A stretch of 24,904 bases of DNA from the NCBI GenBank assembly GCA_964561495.1, contig CAZLPW010000024.1:1-24904 (forward strand), read 5' to 3'. Made by a program: the position numbers and the translations under genes. The notes below the pieces were generated by a model, which was not told the DNA's origin, searched no databases, and saw only the letters and a program-made list of their open reading frames with translations. Of this stretch, positions 14,565 to 21,876 are shown piece after piece. This DNA comes from CAZLPW01 sp964561495. Its GTDB lineage: Bacteria; Fidelibacterota; Marinisomatia; Marinisomatales; UBA1611. Each line of letters opens with the position of its first letter. Within the stretch, counting starts at the first letter, position 1.

Positions 14565-15227
14565 ATGAATCCTAAAACTGATTTCTCAATACGTTCTTTT
14601 ATAGGTGGTTATGATAAAAACCTTACCTATCTGGTTACCTGTTTTCGAACAGGCATGCAAGTTTTTATAGATGCGGCAGTAGATCTAAATAGAATAAAAC
14701 CATTTATAAAAACCCCTCCAAAAGCTGTCTTAATAACTCATTCCCATGGAGATCATATAGCATTTTTGAATCAGTATTTAATAAAATATCCGGATTTAAT
14801 TATAATAGGCCATCCTAAAACTGATGACTCTATATTTAATGGAGAATTTCAAAAAATTCTTGATGGTCAGTCCTTCAATTTGGGTGCGATTACAGGGAAG
14901 GCTCTACATACTCCTGGTCACTACTATGATTGTATATCCTATTATATTGAGTCTGTTCTTTTTACAGGTGACACAATGTTTGTTGGAAGAACAGGGCGAG
15001 TAATAAGTGCAAAAAGTGATATTAAAGCTCTTTATGAATCAGTATATAAAATAATATTGGCACTGCCACAGAATACTCGCATATATCCAGGTCATGATTA
15101 TGGGGAAAGCCCCACTATTACTATTAAAGAAAACATATCAATTAGCCCACTGCTTCAAGCAAAAAATCTTGAAGATTTTAAAAATATTATGGATAAATAT
15201 GAAAAAAATAGATCCAAAAACACATGA
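14565..15227 (+). CDS. metallo-beta-lactamase fold hydrolase (glyoxalase II-like)
   Basis: A 220-residue MBL-fold enzyme. It has the full two-metal site: THSHGDH (58-64; His59, His61, Asp63, His64), TPGH with His119, GDTMFVGRTGR with Asp136, and YPGHDYG with His177. The GRTGR loop after the bridging Asp and the PGHDYG end point to the glyoxalase II / persulfide dioxygenase-like branch, which acts on glutathione-type thioesters or persulfides; the short C-terminus and missing helical glutathione domain leave the substrate open. It is cytoplasmic, with no signal peptide. There is no Shine-Dalgarno before the ATG. It is followed after 15 bases by an alpha/beta hydrolase, so the two hydrolases probably form an operon. 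Confidence 0.9.
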   Translation: MNPKTDFSIRSFIGGYDKNLTYLVTCFRTGMQVFIDAAVDLNRIKPFIKTPPKAVLITHSHGDHIAFLNQYLIKYPDLIIIGHPKTDDSIFNGEFQKILDGQSFNLGAITGKALHTPGHYYDCISYYIESVLFTGDTMFVGRTGRVISAKSDIKALYESVYKIILALPQNTRIYPGHDYGESPTITIKENISISPLLQAKNLEDFKNIMDKYEKNRSKNT

Positions 15228-15242
15228 TATCGACTGGATATA

Positions 15243-15830
15243 ATGAATCAAAATAATTCAGTTTGTGTCATATCTCTGCATGGCTGGACAGGCAACAACC
15301 AGTCGCTTAAAATCTTAAAACATTTACTCCCAAATAAAAAGATAATATGGGAATTCCCACAAGCGCCCTATAGAGCAAAAAAGGGAGGGCATAGTTGGTT
15401 CAAGGGAGATAAAGATAAAGGCTGGGAGAATAATCAGTCTTTATCTTTGCTAGAAAATTTGATAATCGAAAAACAGAAAAACGGTATTAAACATCAAAAT
15501 ATTTTTGTTTTAGGATTCTCTCAAGGAGGTTGCATGGCACTCGAACTTATAAAAAAACAAAATTTTTCTTTGGGCGGAGCTATAACTATTGGCGGATTTG
15601 TAAGAGACAAAAATACTTTCTGTAAAGATATTAAAATACAAAGTAAGGAAACTCCTGTACTAATTATTCATGGTAAAAGAGATGAAATTATAAATCACAA
15701 GGAAAGCAATATCATAGAAAATTTATTAAAAAATCAGGGCTTTAATACATACTTGAAAAAATTTTCTTGTGGGCATAAAATACCTTTGGAAGCAAAGGAT
15801 TCAATTTTGTCTTTTCTCTTAAAAAATTAG
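15243..15830 (+). CDS. alpha/beta hydrolase, phospholipase/carboxylesterase type
   Basis: A 195-residue small esterase. LHGWTGNNQS (12-21) forms the oxyanion region, EFPQAPYRAKKGGHSWF (37-53) is the family-specific segment of phospholipase/carboxylesterases, and GFSQGGCMAL (91-100) holds the nucleophile Ser93. Asp147 (HGKRDEII) and His178 (CGHKIP) complete the triad. The family cleaves short acyl esters or lysophospholipids; some members are thioesterases. It is cytoplasmic. Its stop codon overlaps the stop of the convergent cold-shock gene by three bases, an unusually tight end with no terminator between. Confidence 0.9.
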   Translation: MNQNNSVCVISLHGWTGNNQSLKILKHLLPNKKIIWEFPQAPYRAKKGGHSWFKGDKDKGWENNQSLSLLENLIIEKQKNGIKHQNIFVLGFSQGGCMALELIKKQNFSLGGAITIGGFVRDKNTFCKDIKIQSKETPVLIIHGKRDEIINHKESNIIENLLKNQGFNTYLKKFSCGHKIPLEAKDSILSFLLKN

Positions 15831-16030
15831 CCTAGCTTTACATTAATAGCTTTATCACCCTTATGATCATAATCAACATCAAATGAAACCTTTTGCCCAG
15901 GCCTAACACCTCTAGCTTTCAAGTGCTCCCTTAGTCCACTTACATGAACAAAATAATCCTCTCCGTCCTCACCTGTAATAAAGCCATAGCCCTTTAAAGA
16001 ATCATATTCTTTCACGATACCTTTTTTCAT
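15827..16030 (-). CDS. cold-shock domain protein
   Basis: 67 residues, the usual CSD length. RNP1 reads KGYGFIT (13-19) and RNP2 DYFVHVS (25-31), with a typical GQKVSFDVDYDHKG strand near the end. It binds single-stranded RNA or DNA and melts RNA structure. A longer reading from 16087 would add 19 basic residues that come from the overlapping methionine sulfoxide reductase gene; I reject it because the ATG at 16030 overlaps the reductase stop as ATGA, a classic coupled start, and gives the normal CSD N-terminus MKKGIVKEYD. It is the last gene of the compact operon beginning at 18754. Two Gly-rich insertions (GEDGED) between RNP1 and RNP2 are typical. Confidence 0.95.
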   Translation of the reverse strand: MKKGIVKEYDSLKGYGFITGEDGEDYFVHVSGLREHLKARGVRPGQKVSFDVDYDHKGDKAINVKLG

Positions 16031-16515
16031 TTTTTTGTTTTCTCTTCTTTTTTTGGTTCGAAATCTAAGGACAAAGAGTTTACACAATATCTAAGCCCTG
16101 TTGGAGCTGGACCATCATTAAAAACATGCCCCAGATGACCATCACATTTACTACAAGTAATCTCAGTTCGTACCATCCCATAACTTTTATCTTCGGTCTC
16201 ATCTATGGTTCCAGGTAATGACTCTGAAAAGGCTGGCCATCCACAGCCTGAATTATACTTAGCATCAGATTCAAAAAGCTTAGTTCCACAGCCACCACAT
16301 ACATAATTTCCCTCTTCAAAGGTTTTATCATACTCTCCTGAGAAGGCCCTTTCGGTTCCCTTTTCTCTTAAAATATGATACTGTTCAGGAGTAAGTGTTT
16401 CTAACCATTCTTTTTCTGTTTTAACAACTTTTTTTTTCAACTTATCCTCCAAATTTTGTGTGTTTAATATTCCTATTGTAATAATCAATATAAATTGAAT
16501 TTTTGGAAAAATCAT
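16027..16515 (-). CDS. msrB: peptide-methionine (R)-S-oxide reductase MsrB, exported
   Basis: A 162-residue MsrB that reduces methionine-R-sulfoxide in proteins. It has the zinc-binding pairs CGGC (73, 76) and CSKC (121, 124), GCGWPAF (90-96), GHLGHVFNDG (126-135) and the catalytic Cys144 in RYCVNSLSLDF. Residues 1-19 are a signal peptide (hydrophobic FILIITIGIL), so the enzyme works outside the cytoplasm, repairing oxidised envelope proteins. It ends with a short Lys-rich tail. It starts three bases after the methyltransferase stop and its own stop overlaps the cold-shock gene start by four bases. A separate MsrA is not seen in this window. Confidence 0.96.
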   Translation of the reverse strand: MIFPKIQFILIITIGILNTQNLEDKLKKKVVKTEKEWLETLTPEQYHILREKGTERAFSGEYDKTFEEGNYVCGGCGTKLFESDAKYNSGCGWPAFSESLPGTIDETEDKSYGMVRTEITCSKCDGHLGHVFNDGPAPTGLRYCVNSLSLDFEPKKEEKTKK

Positions 16516-16518
16516 TTT

Positions 16519-17151
16519 TTAAACTATCCCCGTCAGGATTAATGTTCCATTTTGATTCCCTTTGCTTTGAGAAATCCACGTTTTAACATCTCTAAAACCA
16601 GTTTTTATAAATGCATCAGACCATTCTCTATTAGATAATAAAGTCATAACTACACCTAAATCTTTTTGCCATGAGTGGCTATCTAAATTTTCAAAATAAT
16701 AGTCTACACCACATATTAGCCTACCCCCAGGTAAAACCCAGTCATTATATAATTTCTTCAAAATTAACATCGGATCTTCAAAATAATATAAAACTTCCAT
16801 TGTATGAACAAGATCAACTTTACTCTCTGGCTTCCAATTTAATAAATCGGCACATATGTATTCCCCAGCTGGATCAATTTCTCGGGCTTTTTTTATCATA
16901 GATATCGAACCATCAATACCAATTGCATAATTGCAATTTGACTCTCCTCTAACTTTTCTAACTACCCAACCATTTCCACAACCCGCATCAATAAACTTAA
17001 AATCTTTTTTTAAACCACCCATGGAGAAACTTAGCATTTCATCTACTGAAGACTCATGAGCCTTAGCCATGCCCTCGTCTTTCCCTTGCTGAGCCCAAAT
17101 ATCAAAAGTCTTTATCGCTGAATTATTAATTGCTCCATAAGTGTTTTTCAT
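16519..17151 (-). CDS. class I SAM-dependent methyltransferase
   Basis: A 210-residue methyltransferase with a Rossmann-type SAM site: FIDAGCGNGW (motif I), AIGIDGSISMIKKA (motif II), ICADLLNW and DLVHTMEVLYYFED (post-motifs), then LPGGRLICG. The C-terminal part has DVKTWISQSKGNQNG. The substrate is unknown. I chose the ATG at 17151 rather than TTG 17157: the ATG lies two bases after the stop of the 58-aa membrane gene, while the TTG would overlap it. It is the fifth gene of the compact minus-strand operon and is followed by msrB after three bases. Confidence 0.88.
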   Translation of the reverse strand: MKNTYGAINNSAIKTFDIWAQQGKDEGMAKAHESSVDEMLSFSMGGLKKDFKFIDAGCGNGWVVRKVRGESNCNYAIGIDGSISMIKKAREIDPAGEYICADLLNWKPESKVDLVHTMEVLYYFEDPMLILKKLYNDWVLPGGRLICGVDYYFENLDSHSWQKDLGVVMTLLSNREWSDAFIKTGFRDVKTWISQSKGNQNGTLILTGIV

Positions 17152-17153
17152 AA

Positions 17154-17330
17154 TCAATCTCGGTAGTAATTAAGCACGCTTGAAACAGCTATTCCAATTG
17201 ATATAAAATACAGAGCACCTGATAGTTCATCAGGAAAATCAAAAAAGCTATCTAAACTAATTATAAAAAAAGCGGCCAAGCCCATACTTAAAAACATTAT
17301 AAGCGCAATTTTGAATGAAAAATTCATCAT
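17154..17330 (-). CDS. 58-residue small membrane protein, coupled
   Basis: It reads MMNFSFKIALIMFLSMGLAA with a second hydrophobic segment (residues 38-52) and the end LNYYRD. Two helices of about 18 residues flank a polar loop with FFDFPDELSG (29-38). The first ATG overlaps the stop of the preceding 29-aa frame (TTATGATG), which is the pattern of translational coupling, and the stop is two bases before the methyltransferase ATG. Fitting without slack between two genes is the best evidence that it is real. I recognise no family. Confidence 0.65.
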   Translation of the reverse strand: MMNFSFKIALIMFLSMGLAAFFIISLDSFFDFPDELSGALYFISIGIAVSSVLNYYRD

Positions 17331-17416
17331 AAATGTGTTGTCCAGATTGCTATATAAAAACCTATAATGATAATTAAAAAAAATAAAACACCAGCTTTAA
17401 TAAATATTTTTTTCAT
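17327..17416 (-). CDS. 29-residue single-helix microprotein, coupled
   Basis: It begins with ATG immediately after the TAA of the YfiM-like gene (TAAATG) and reads MKKIFIKAGVLFFLIIIIGF, then YIAIWTTHL. It has a basic N-terminus, one helix (residues 8-24) and a short polar end: a single-pass membrane microprotein. Its TGA overlaps the next ATG. Both junctions are those of a packed operon, which supports translation despite the tiny size. The function is unknown. Confidence 0.55.
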   Translation of the reverse strand: MKKIFIKAGVLFFLIIIIGFYIAIWTTHL

Positions 17417-17782
17417 TTAATCAAATTGTTTTTGAACAATAACAGCAGCAACTATAATTCCAGCCGCATCGGCAATTAAATCTCGTTTACTAATAAAACT
17501 ACCTATTCTTTTATCCCAAATTTCTTTAAATATGCCATTGGCTGCTGAAATAAGAACGCCAATAGGGAGCGCATTATTTTTTTCTATTGAGAGCTTGTTT
17601 TCAAAAATATACTGAGTACTCAAAACAATTGAAAAACTAACTCCAAAATGGAGTACCTTATCATAGGCAATCCATGGATCATGAATTTGTTTTTTTTCTA
17701 AAGAATCATTATCCATTGATAATAATATAGAAGGGAACTGAAGAAATAAAATAATAATTATATTATGAATAAATCTTTTCAT
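17417..17782 (-). CDS. YfiM/DUF2279-like small envelope protein
   Basis: A 121-residue protein with a signal peptide-like N-terminus (residues 5-21) and the conserved pattern DPWIAYDKVLHFGVSFSIV (35-53), a KEIWD motif (86-90) and a late Asp-Leu-Ile-Ala-Asp (101-105) before a Gly-rich helix. This His/Asp/Lys-Glu pattern is shared by YfiM-type and VanZ-like small proteins; the biochemical role is not settled. It is probably membrane-bound or periplasmic. The ATG abuts the stop of the aldo/keto reductase gene with no spacing, and its own stop abuts the next microprotein. Confidence 0.7.
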   Translation of the reverse strand: MKRFIHNIIIILFLQFPSILLSMDNDSLEKKQIHDPWIAYDKVLHFGVSFSIVLSTQYIFENKLSIEKNNALPIGVLISAANGIFKEIWDKRIGSFISKRDLIADAAGIIVAAVIVQKQFD

Positions 17783-18754
17783 TTATGGTTTATTTGATAG
17801 AATTATATCAATGTTTTCCATTAAAGAATCATCTATAATTTCCAAATAATCTTGTGTCTCAAGGTTTTGTTTCAGCTGATCTAAATTTGAAGCTCCTAAT
17901 ATTACAGAGCTAACATTTTCATTTTTTAAACACCACCCAATAGCCATATTAACTATAGGCATACCCGCATCTTTGGCAAGCTTATTTAACTGATCTACTT
18001 TTTTATAGTTTTCCTTAAACTCCTCTGATTCAAAATGATCTTTAATAAACTTATAGTTTTTTAAACTGGTCCTGGCTCCTTTTGGCTCCCCAGATAAATA
18101 TTTTCCAGTCAAAAATCCAGAACTCAAAGGACTCCATATTGTAGTCCCTAATTTCTCTTTTTCGAAAAGACTTAGATATTCTTTTTCTAATTTTTTTCTG
18201 TTAAACATATTATACTCTGGCTGCTCCATTGTTGGTGGTGTTAGCCCGAGCTCTCTAGATAAACTAAAGGCATGTTCAATATCTTTTGCAGACCATTCTG
18301 AGGTACCCCAGTAGCAAATCTTTCCCTGCATAATAAGTGTATGCATCGCTCTGACAGTCTCTTCAATAGGCGTTTCTGGATCTGGACGATGACAAAAATA
18401 TAAATCTAAATAATCCACCTGAAGTCGTTTCAATGCAGCTTCACAAGCATCAATAATATGTTTGTGGCTTAATCCTTGCTGTGTTGGTTTTTCTCCTCCC
18501 CAAAAAACTTTGCTTGAAACTGCAAATGTGTCCCTAGAAATTCCTAAGTTTTTTAGGGCTTTACCCATAATAATTTCCGATTCCCCTCCAGCATAGGCTT
18601 CAGCATTATCAAAAAAGTTTACACCGTTGTCATAGGCATATTTCATAATTTTAGTTGCAGATTCAACACCAACCTGAAAAGAAAAAGTCACCCAAGACCC
18701 ATAAGACATTTCACTCACTTTTAAGCCTGATTTACCAAGTTGCCTGTAATTCAT
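17783..18754 (-). CDS. aldo/keto reductase, voltage-gated K+ channel beta-subunit type
   Basis: A 323-residue NADPH-dependent TIM-barrel reductase. The catalytic tetrad is complete: Asp49 and Tyr54 in FFDNAEAYAGGESE, Lys82 in SSKVFWG, and His122 in FCHRPDPETPIEE. WSPLSSGFLTGKY and the NVSSVILGASNLDQL C-terminal cofactor segment place it in the Kv-beta/YghZ branch of aldo/keto reductases, which reduce aldehydes or ketones. It is cytoplasmic. AAAGGG a few bases before the ATG is a clear Shine-Dalgarno. It is the first gene of a seven-gene operon that ends at 15827. Together with msrB and the methyltransferase it suggests an oxidative or carbonyl stress theme, which is inference. Confidence 0.93.
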   Translation of the reverse strand: MNYRQLGKSGLKVSEMSYGSWVTFSFQVGVESATKIMKYAYDNGVNFFDNAEAYAGGESEIIMGKALKNLGISRDTFAVSSKVFWGGEKPTQQGLSHKHIIDACEAALKRLQVDYLDLYFCHRPDPETPIEETVRAMHTLIMQGKICYWGTSEWSAKDIEHAFSLSRELGLTPPTMEQPEYNMFNRKKLEKEYLSLFEKEKLGTTIWSPLSSGFLTGKYLSGEPKGARTSLKNYKFIKDHFESEEFKENYKKVDQLNKLAKDAGMPIVNMAIGWCLKNENVSSVILGASNLDQLKQNLETQDYLEIIDDSLMENIDIILSNKP

Positions 18755-18907
18755 AATACCCTTTTTTATTTTTTATATTCTATTTTATATAGGAAAATTA
18801 AGACACATCGACAAAAATATTTGTTAACTTTCTGATAATAAAAAAAGTAAACAGATTTGTTTAGATATGTTAAAATATATAAAATATTAAAAATAATGTC
18901 AGATACG

Positions 18908-18928
18908 TATAATATAAGCATCTATAAT
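18908..18928 (+). promoter_or_regulatory. two candidate -10 elements before the lipoprotein cluster
   Basis: TATAAT occurs at 18908-18913 and again at 18923-18928, 24 to 39 bases before the ATG at 18953, in the 198-base AT-rich gap between divergent operons. Either could start the lipoprotein operon. No firm -35 is seen, and exact matches are expected by chance in such DNA. I see nothing else in 18755-18907. Confidence 0.3.
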
Positions 18929-18952
18929 TATTCTTTAGTTATTCATTAGAAA

Positions 18953-19306
18953 ATGAAAAAAATAGTAAACATACTAATTATTTTTTCTATCATTTTTCTA
19001 TGCTCCTGTGGATTTAATCATGAGCCTACCATAGAATCTATAACCGCAGATCCAAACCCAGTAAATGCTGGTGAGGTTGTTTCATTGACTTGCGTTGCAA
19101 CTGATGACGAGGGTGCCGATGCATATGAGGATGATAAGCTAGAGTATACCTGGGATGCTACTGCTGGAGTAATAACCCCTGGAACTGATGATGATAATAT
19201 TTCTTGGACCTCTCCCCTACAAACTGGGGTTTATTCCATATCATGTGTTGTTAATGATTCAGATAATGGTGTTGATATAGCCACAATTGATATTGTAGTC
19301 CAATGA
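18953..19306 (+). CDS. small lipoprotein with one PKD/Ig-like domain
   Basis: 117 residues. The signal peptide ends in FLCSC, so Cys19 (or Cys17) would be lipid-modified. Residues 25-117 form one Ig-like/PKD-like beta domain: ADPNPVNAGEVVSLTCVATD, then LEYTWDATAGVI, ISWTSPLQTGVYSISCVV and a final IATIDIVV strand. The pattern (proline, AGE, two Cys, TW-aromatic) is that of PKD-type folds. The Cys pair (residues 47 and 94 region) could form a disulfide. Its TGA overlaps the ATG of the next lipoprotein by four bases. It is clearly paralogous to the first domain of that neighbour, so a local duplication probably made the pair. It would sit on the membrane or cell surface; function unknown. Confidence 0.8.
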   Translation: MKKIVNILIIFSIIFLCSCGFNHEPTIESITADPNPVNAGEVVSLTCVATDDEGADAYEDDKLEYTWDATAGVITPGTDDDNISWTSPLQTGVYSISCVVNDSDNGVDIATIDIVVQ

Positions 19307-20325
19307 AATATTTTTACTACATTTTTTCATTTGTAATTGTTTTTTTATTCTTTCCAAGTTGTGAAAAAGCAAATAAACCTGTTGAAATCCTTTCCCTAAC
19401 TGCAAGTGACTCAGTAGTAGATGCTGGGAGCGAAATAGATTTAATCTGTGAAGCAACTGATAGCGATGGCGATGATATAGTATACTCTTGGGACAGTTAC
19501 AGTGGCACTATCAAAAGCACAGGGAACACCGCTGTATGGACAGCTCCGCTAGAACCAGGTATTTATTTTATTTCATGCTGGGTTACTGATGATTTTGGAA
19601 CTTCTGATGCTGCAACAATAGCAATTATAGTTGAGCCAGCAAATAGCGTAAGTATTACTGGACAAGTCACCAACGCAATAAACAGAAACCCTATCGCAAA
19701 TGTAACAGTAACCATTTCAGACAGAACTACCACTACAGATCAAAATGGAAACTATGAAATTATTTTTGTACAAGAAGGTGAACACCCTACTACTGGAGAA
19801 GCATATGGGTTTTGTGACTATGGAGGTAGCATCACTATTCCTGAAAACTTTGGACAAGAAAACTTTGTTTATAATTTTTCTATGAGTCCCATACCAGAGG
19901 AAGGTGAAACCAGATTGGTTTTAAACTGGGGCAGCCAACCAAGCGACTTGGATTCACATCTACTAACACCTGAGATTGAAGGCCAGAACTACCACATCAG
20001 TTACTCAAACCGTGGAAATGCAAGCTCTGCACCATATGCAACTCTAGATACAGATGATGTAAACGGTTATGGACCTGAAACGATTACAATTAAACAATCT
20101 TTTTCTGGGACATATGTCTACTATATCTACCAATACTCTAGCGATTCAAACTTCCCTAGTTCAAACGCAGTAATTCAGATTTATAATAGCCCTGATTGTA
20201 ATGCAGTAACTGTCAAAGTTCCATCTGGAGGAACGGGAAGATACTGGCATGTGTGTAACATAAATGGTGAAACAGGATCCGTAACAGTTATAAATGAGAT
20301 ACTTGACTCTGCACCCAGTCAGTAA
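19303..20325 (+). CDS. lipoprotein with PKD-like, carboxypeptidase-regulatory-like and DUF2135/YfaP-like domains
   Basis: 340 residues. Signal peptide with lipobox FFPSC (Cys20). Residues 26-110 are a PKD/Ig-like domain related to the previous gene (VVDAGSEIDLICEATDSDGDD, AVWTAPLEPGIYFISC). Residues 115-195 resemble a carboxypeptidase-regulatory beta-sandwich (ITGQVTNAINRNPIANVTVT, TDQNGNYEI). Residues 203-330 match DUF2135/YfaP-like domains: LNWGSQPSDLDSHLL (207-221), ISYSNRG, ATLDTDDVNGYGPETITI (246-263) and GTYVYYIYQYS. The clustered Asp and His (Asp215, Asp217, His219, Asp249, Asp251, Asp252) could bind a metal. It is probably surface-exposed. It shares a transcript with the neighbour upstream (four-base overlap) and precedes the propeller lipoprotein by 36 bases. 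Confidence 0.82.
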   Translation: MKYFYYIFSFVIVFLFFPSCEKANKPVEILSLTASDSVVDAGSEIDLICEATDSDGDDIVYSWDSYSGTIKSTGNTAVWTAPLEPGIYFISCWVTDDFGTSDAATIAIIVEPANSVSITGQVTNAINRNPIANVTVTISDRTTTTDQNGNYEIIFVQEGEHPTTGEAYGFCDYGGSITIPENFGQENFVYNFSMSPIPEEGETRLVLNWGSQPSDLDSHLLTPEIEGQNYHISYSNRGNASSAPYATLDTDDVNGYGPETITIKQSFSGTYVYYIYQYSSDSNFPSSNAVIQIYNSPDCNAVTVKVPSGGTGRYWHVCNINGETGSVTVINEILDSAPSQ

Positions 20326-20361
20326 TTTTTTATTTTATTATATAATTTTTCATGCTCTAAA

Positions 20362-21843
20362 ATGAAAATAAAAAACACACTGATAGCCGCTTTAATTTTA
20401 TTGGTACTTTCGTGCGGTAAAGAGGAACCTGGAACAGGACTCAACGATAATGACGGACCAACTGTCTTTTTTACTTCACCTGATAATAATTCAATAGTAA
20501 GTGATACTGTCCATATTACCTGCGAATCTGCAGATGCAAGCGGCGTGTATAAAGTTGAACTTTGGATAAATAATGATTCAACTAACATAGCTGATGAGAC
20601 AGAGCCCTATATTCTTAGCTGGGCAACCAATGATTACCAAAATGGTCAGTATACTCTATTTATTAGATCCTATGATATCGCAGGAAATAAAAGTGACAGC
20701 GATAATAGAATTATAAGAGTAAATAATTTTACCACTTTTGGGAAAACTTTTGGAGAACCATTTATTAATGAAACTGGATATTCAATCCTCCAAAATTCTG
20801 ATAGTAGTATTATTATTTTGGGTGGAACTGAGAATAACAACTATGATTTGACACTATTAAAAACAGACCGCAAAGGACTGATAATTTGGGAAAACACCTT
20901 TGGCGGGAGTGGATATGACATCGCCTATAACCTGGAAAAAACAACAGATAGTGGTTACTTAATTAGCGGAACAACAGAATCATATGGGCAAGGAGGAAGT
21001 GACTGTTGGCTTATAAAAACAGATTATCTAGGGACAATAGTATGGAATAAAACGTATGGCACCTCTGGACTGGAAAATGGCGGGCAATCAATTGAAATCG
21101 ATGAGGGCTATCTTTTTATAGGTGATACATATAACCCTGAGGATCAAAATCAAAATATATTTTTAATAAGAGCAAACAGCCTCGGTGACACCTTATGGAC
21201 TAAACAATTTGGGGATAGAGAGACAGACTACGGAGCCGATATTGTGGCTACTGTTGATGGTGGCTATATGATTCTAGGAAGTACAAAACAATTTAGTCTA
21301 CTTAATTTTGATATATGGATGATAAAAATAGATACCGATGGGACAGAACAGTGGAACAAGTACCACGGTAGTGGGAGTGATGATTATGGACAAACAATAC
21401 TCTATCTTTCAGATGGGACATATTTAATCAAAGCGATTTCAAGCGCTTTTGGAAATGAAAACAGTAGCGTAATTCTTCTTAAAACTGATGCTTACGGTAA
21501 TGAAGAATGGACAAAATCATTTGGCGGAACAAATAGTAACCCTGGGAATACTATTCGAGAAACTGATGATGGCTCCTTTATTATGGTAAGTAGCAAATAT
21601 GATTATGGAAACAACGACTATAATATTTGGCTAATAAAAATTGATAAAAATGGTTTGGTTGAGTGGGAAAAAACTTTCGGTGGTATAAACTCTGATCTAG
21701 GCTTATCTGTTGATATGGCTGTAGATGGTGGATACGTACTTACTGGCAGCACCAGAACCGTAGGCAATGGTGATGAAAACTCCAGCGATCTGTGGCTAAT
21801 TAAAACCGATTCTGAAGGAAATACAATTGCAGAATCAGAATAA
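20362..21843 (+). CDS. lipoprotein with Ig-like domain and seven-repeat propeller
   Basis: 493 residues. Lipobox VLSC with Cys18. Residues 32-122 form an Ig-like domain (GPTVFFTSPDNNSIVSD, a Cys-Glu strand, YDIAGNKSDSDN). From about 124 to the end come seven repeats of 50-54 residues with the consensus W.KTFGG....D.G..I....DGGY...GST......D.WLIK.D..G: they begin at FGKTFG, WENTFG, WNKTYG, WTKQFG, WNKYHG, WTKSFG and WEKTFG. Seven repeats of this size fit a seven-bladed beta-propeller, common in surface proteins of FCB bacteria. Domains of this type bind proteins or glycans; no catalytic residues are seen. It is the third gene of the lipoprotein cluster. The last repeat ends in LWLIKTDSEGNTIAESE with no extra C-terminal domain. 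Confidence 0.85.
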   Translation: MKIKNTLIAALILLVLSCGKEEPGTGLNDNDGPTVFFTSPDNNSIVSDTVHITCESADASGVYKVELWINNDSTNIADETEPYILSWATNDYQNGQYTLFIRSYDIAGNKSDSDNRIIRVNNFTTFGKTFGEPFINETGYSILQNSDSSIIILGGTENNNYDLTLLKTDRKGLIIWENTFGGSGYDIAYNLEKTTDSGYLISGTTESYGQGGSDCWLIKTDYLGTIVWNKTYGTSGLENGGQSIEIDEGYLFIGDTYNPEDQNQNIFLIRANSLGDTLWTKQFGDRETDYGADIVATVDGGYMILGSTKQFSLLNFDIWMIKIDTDGTEQWNKYHGSGSDDYGQTILYLSDGTYLIKAISSAFGNENSSVILLKTDAYGNEEWTKSFGGTNSNPGNTIRETDDGSFIMVSSKYDYGNNDYNIWLIKIDKNGLVEWEKTFGGINSDLGLSVDMAVDGGYVLTGSTRTVGNGDENSSDLWLIKTDSEGNTIAESE

Positions 21844-21876
21844 AAGGTGACCCCCTAAATTTAAATTTGTTATTAG

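Noticed and set aside
15827..15830. Terminator between the convergent esterase and cold-shock genes
   Set aside because: The stops overlap and no hairpin with a T-run is present near the junction.
16031..16087. Longer N-terminus for the cold-shock protein
   Set aside because: The 19 extra residues come from overlap with the msrB frame and are not cold-shock-like; the coupled ATGA at 16030 is the natural start.
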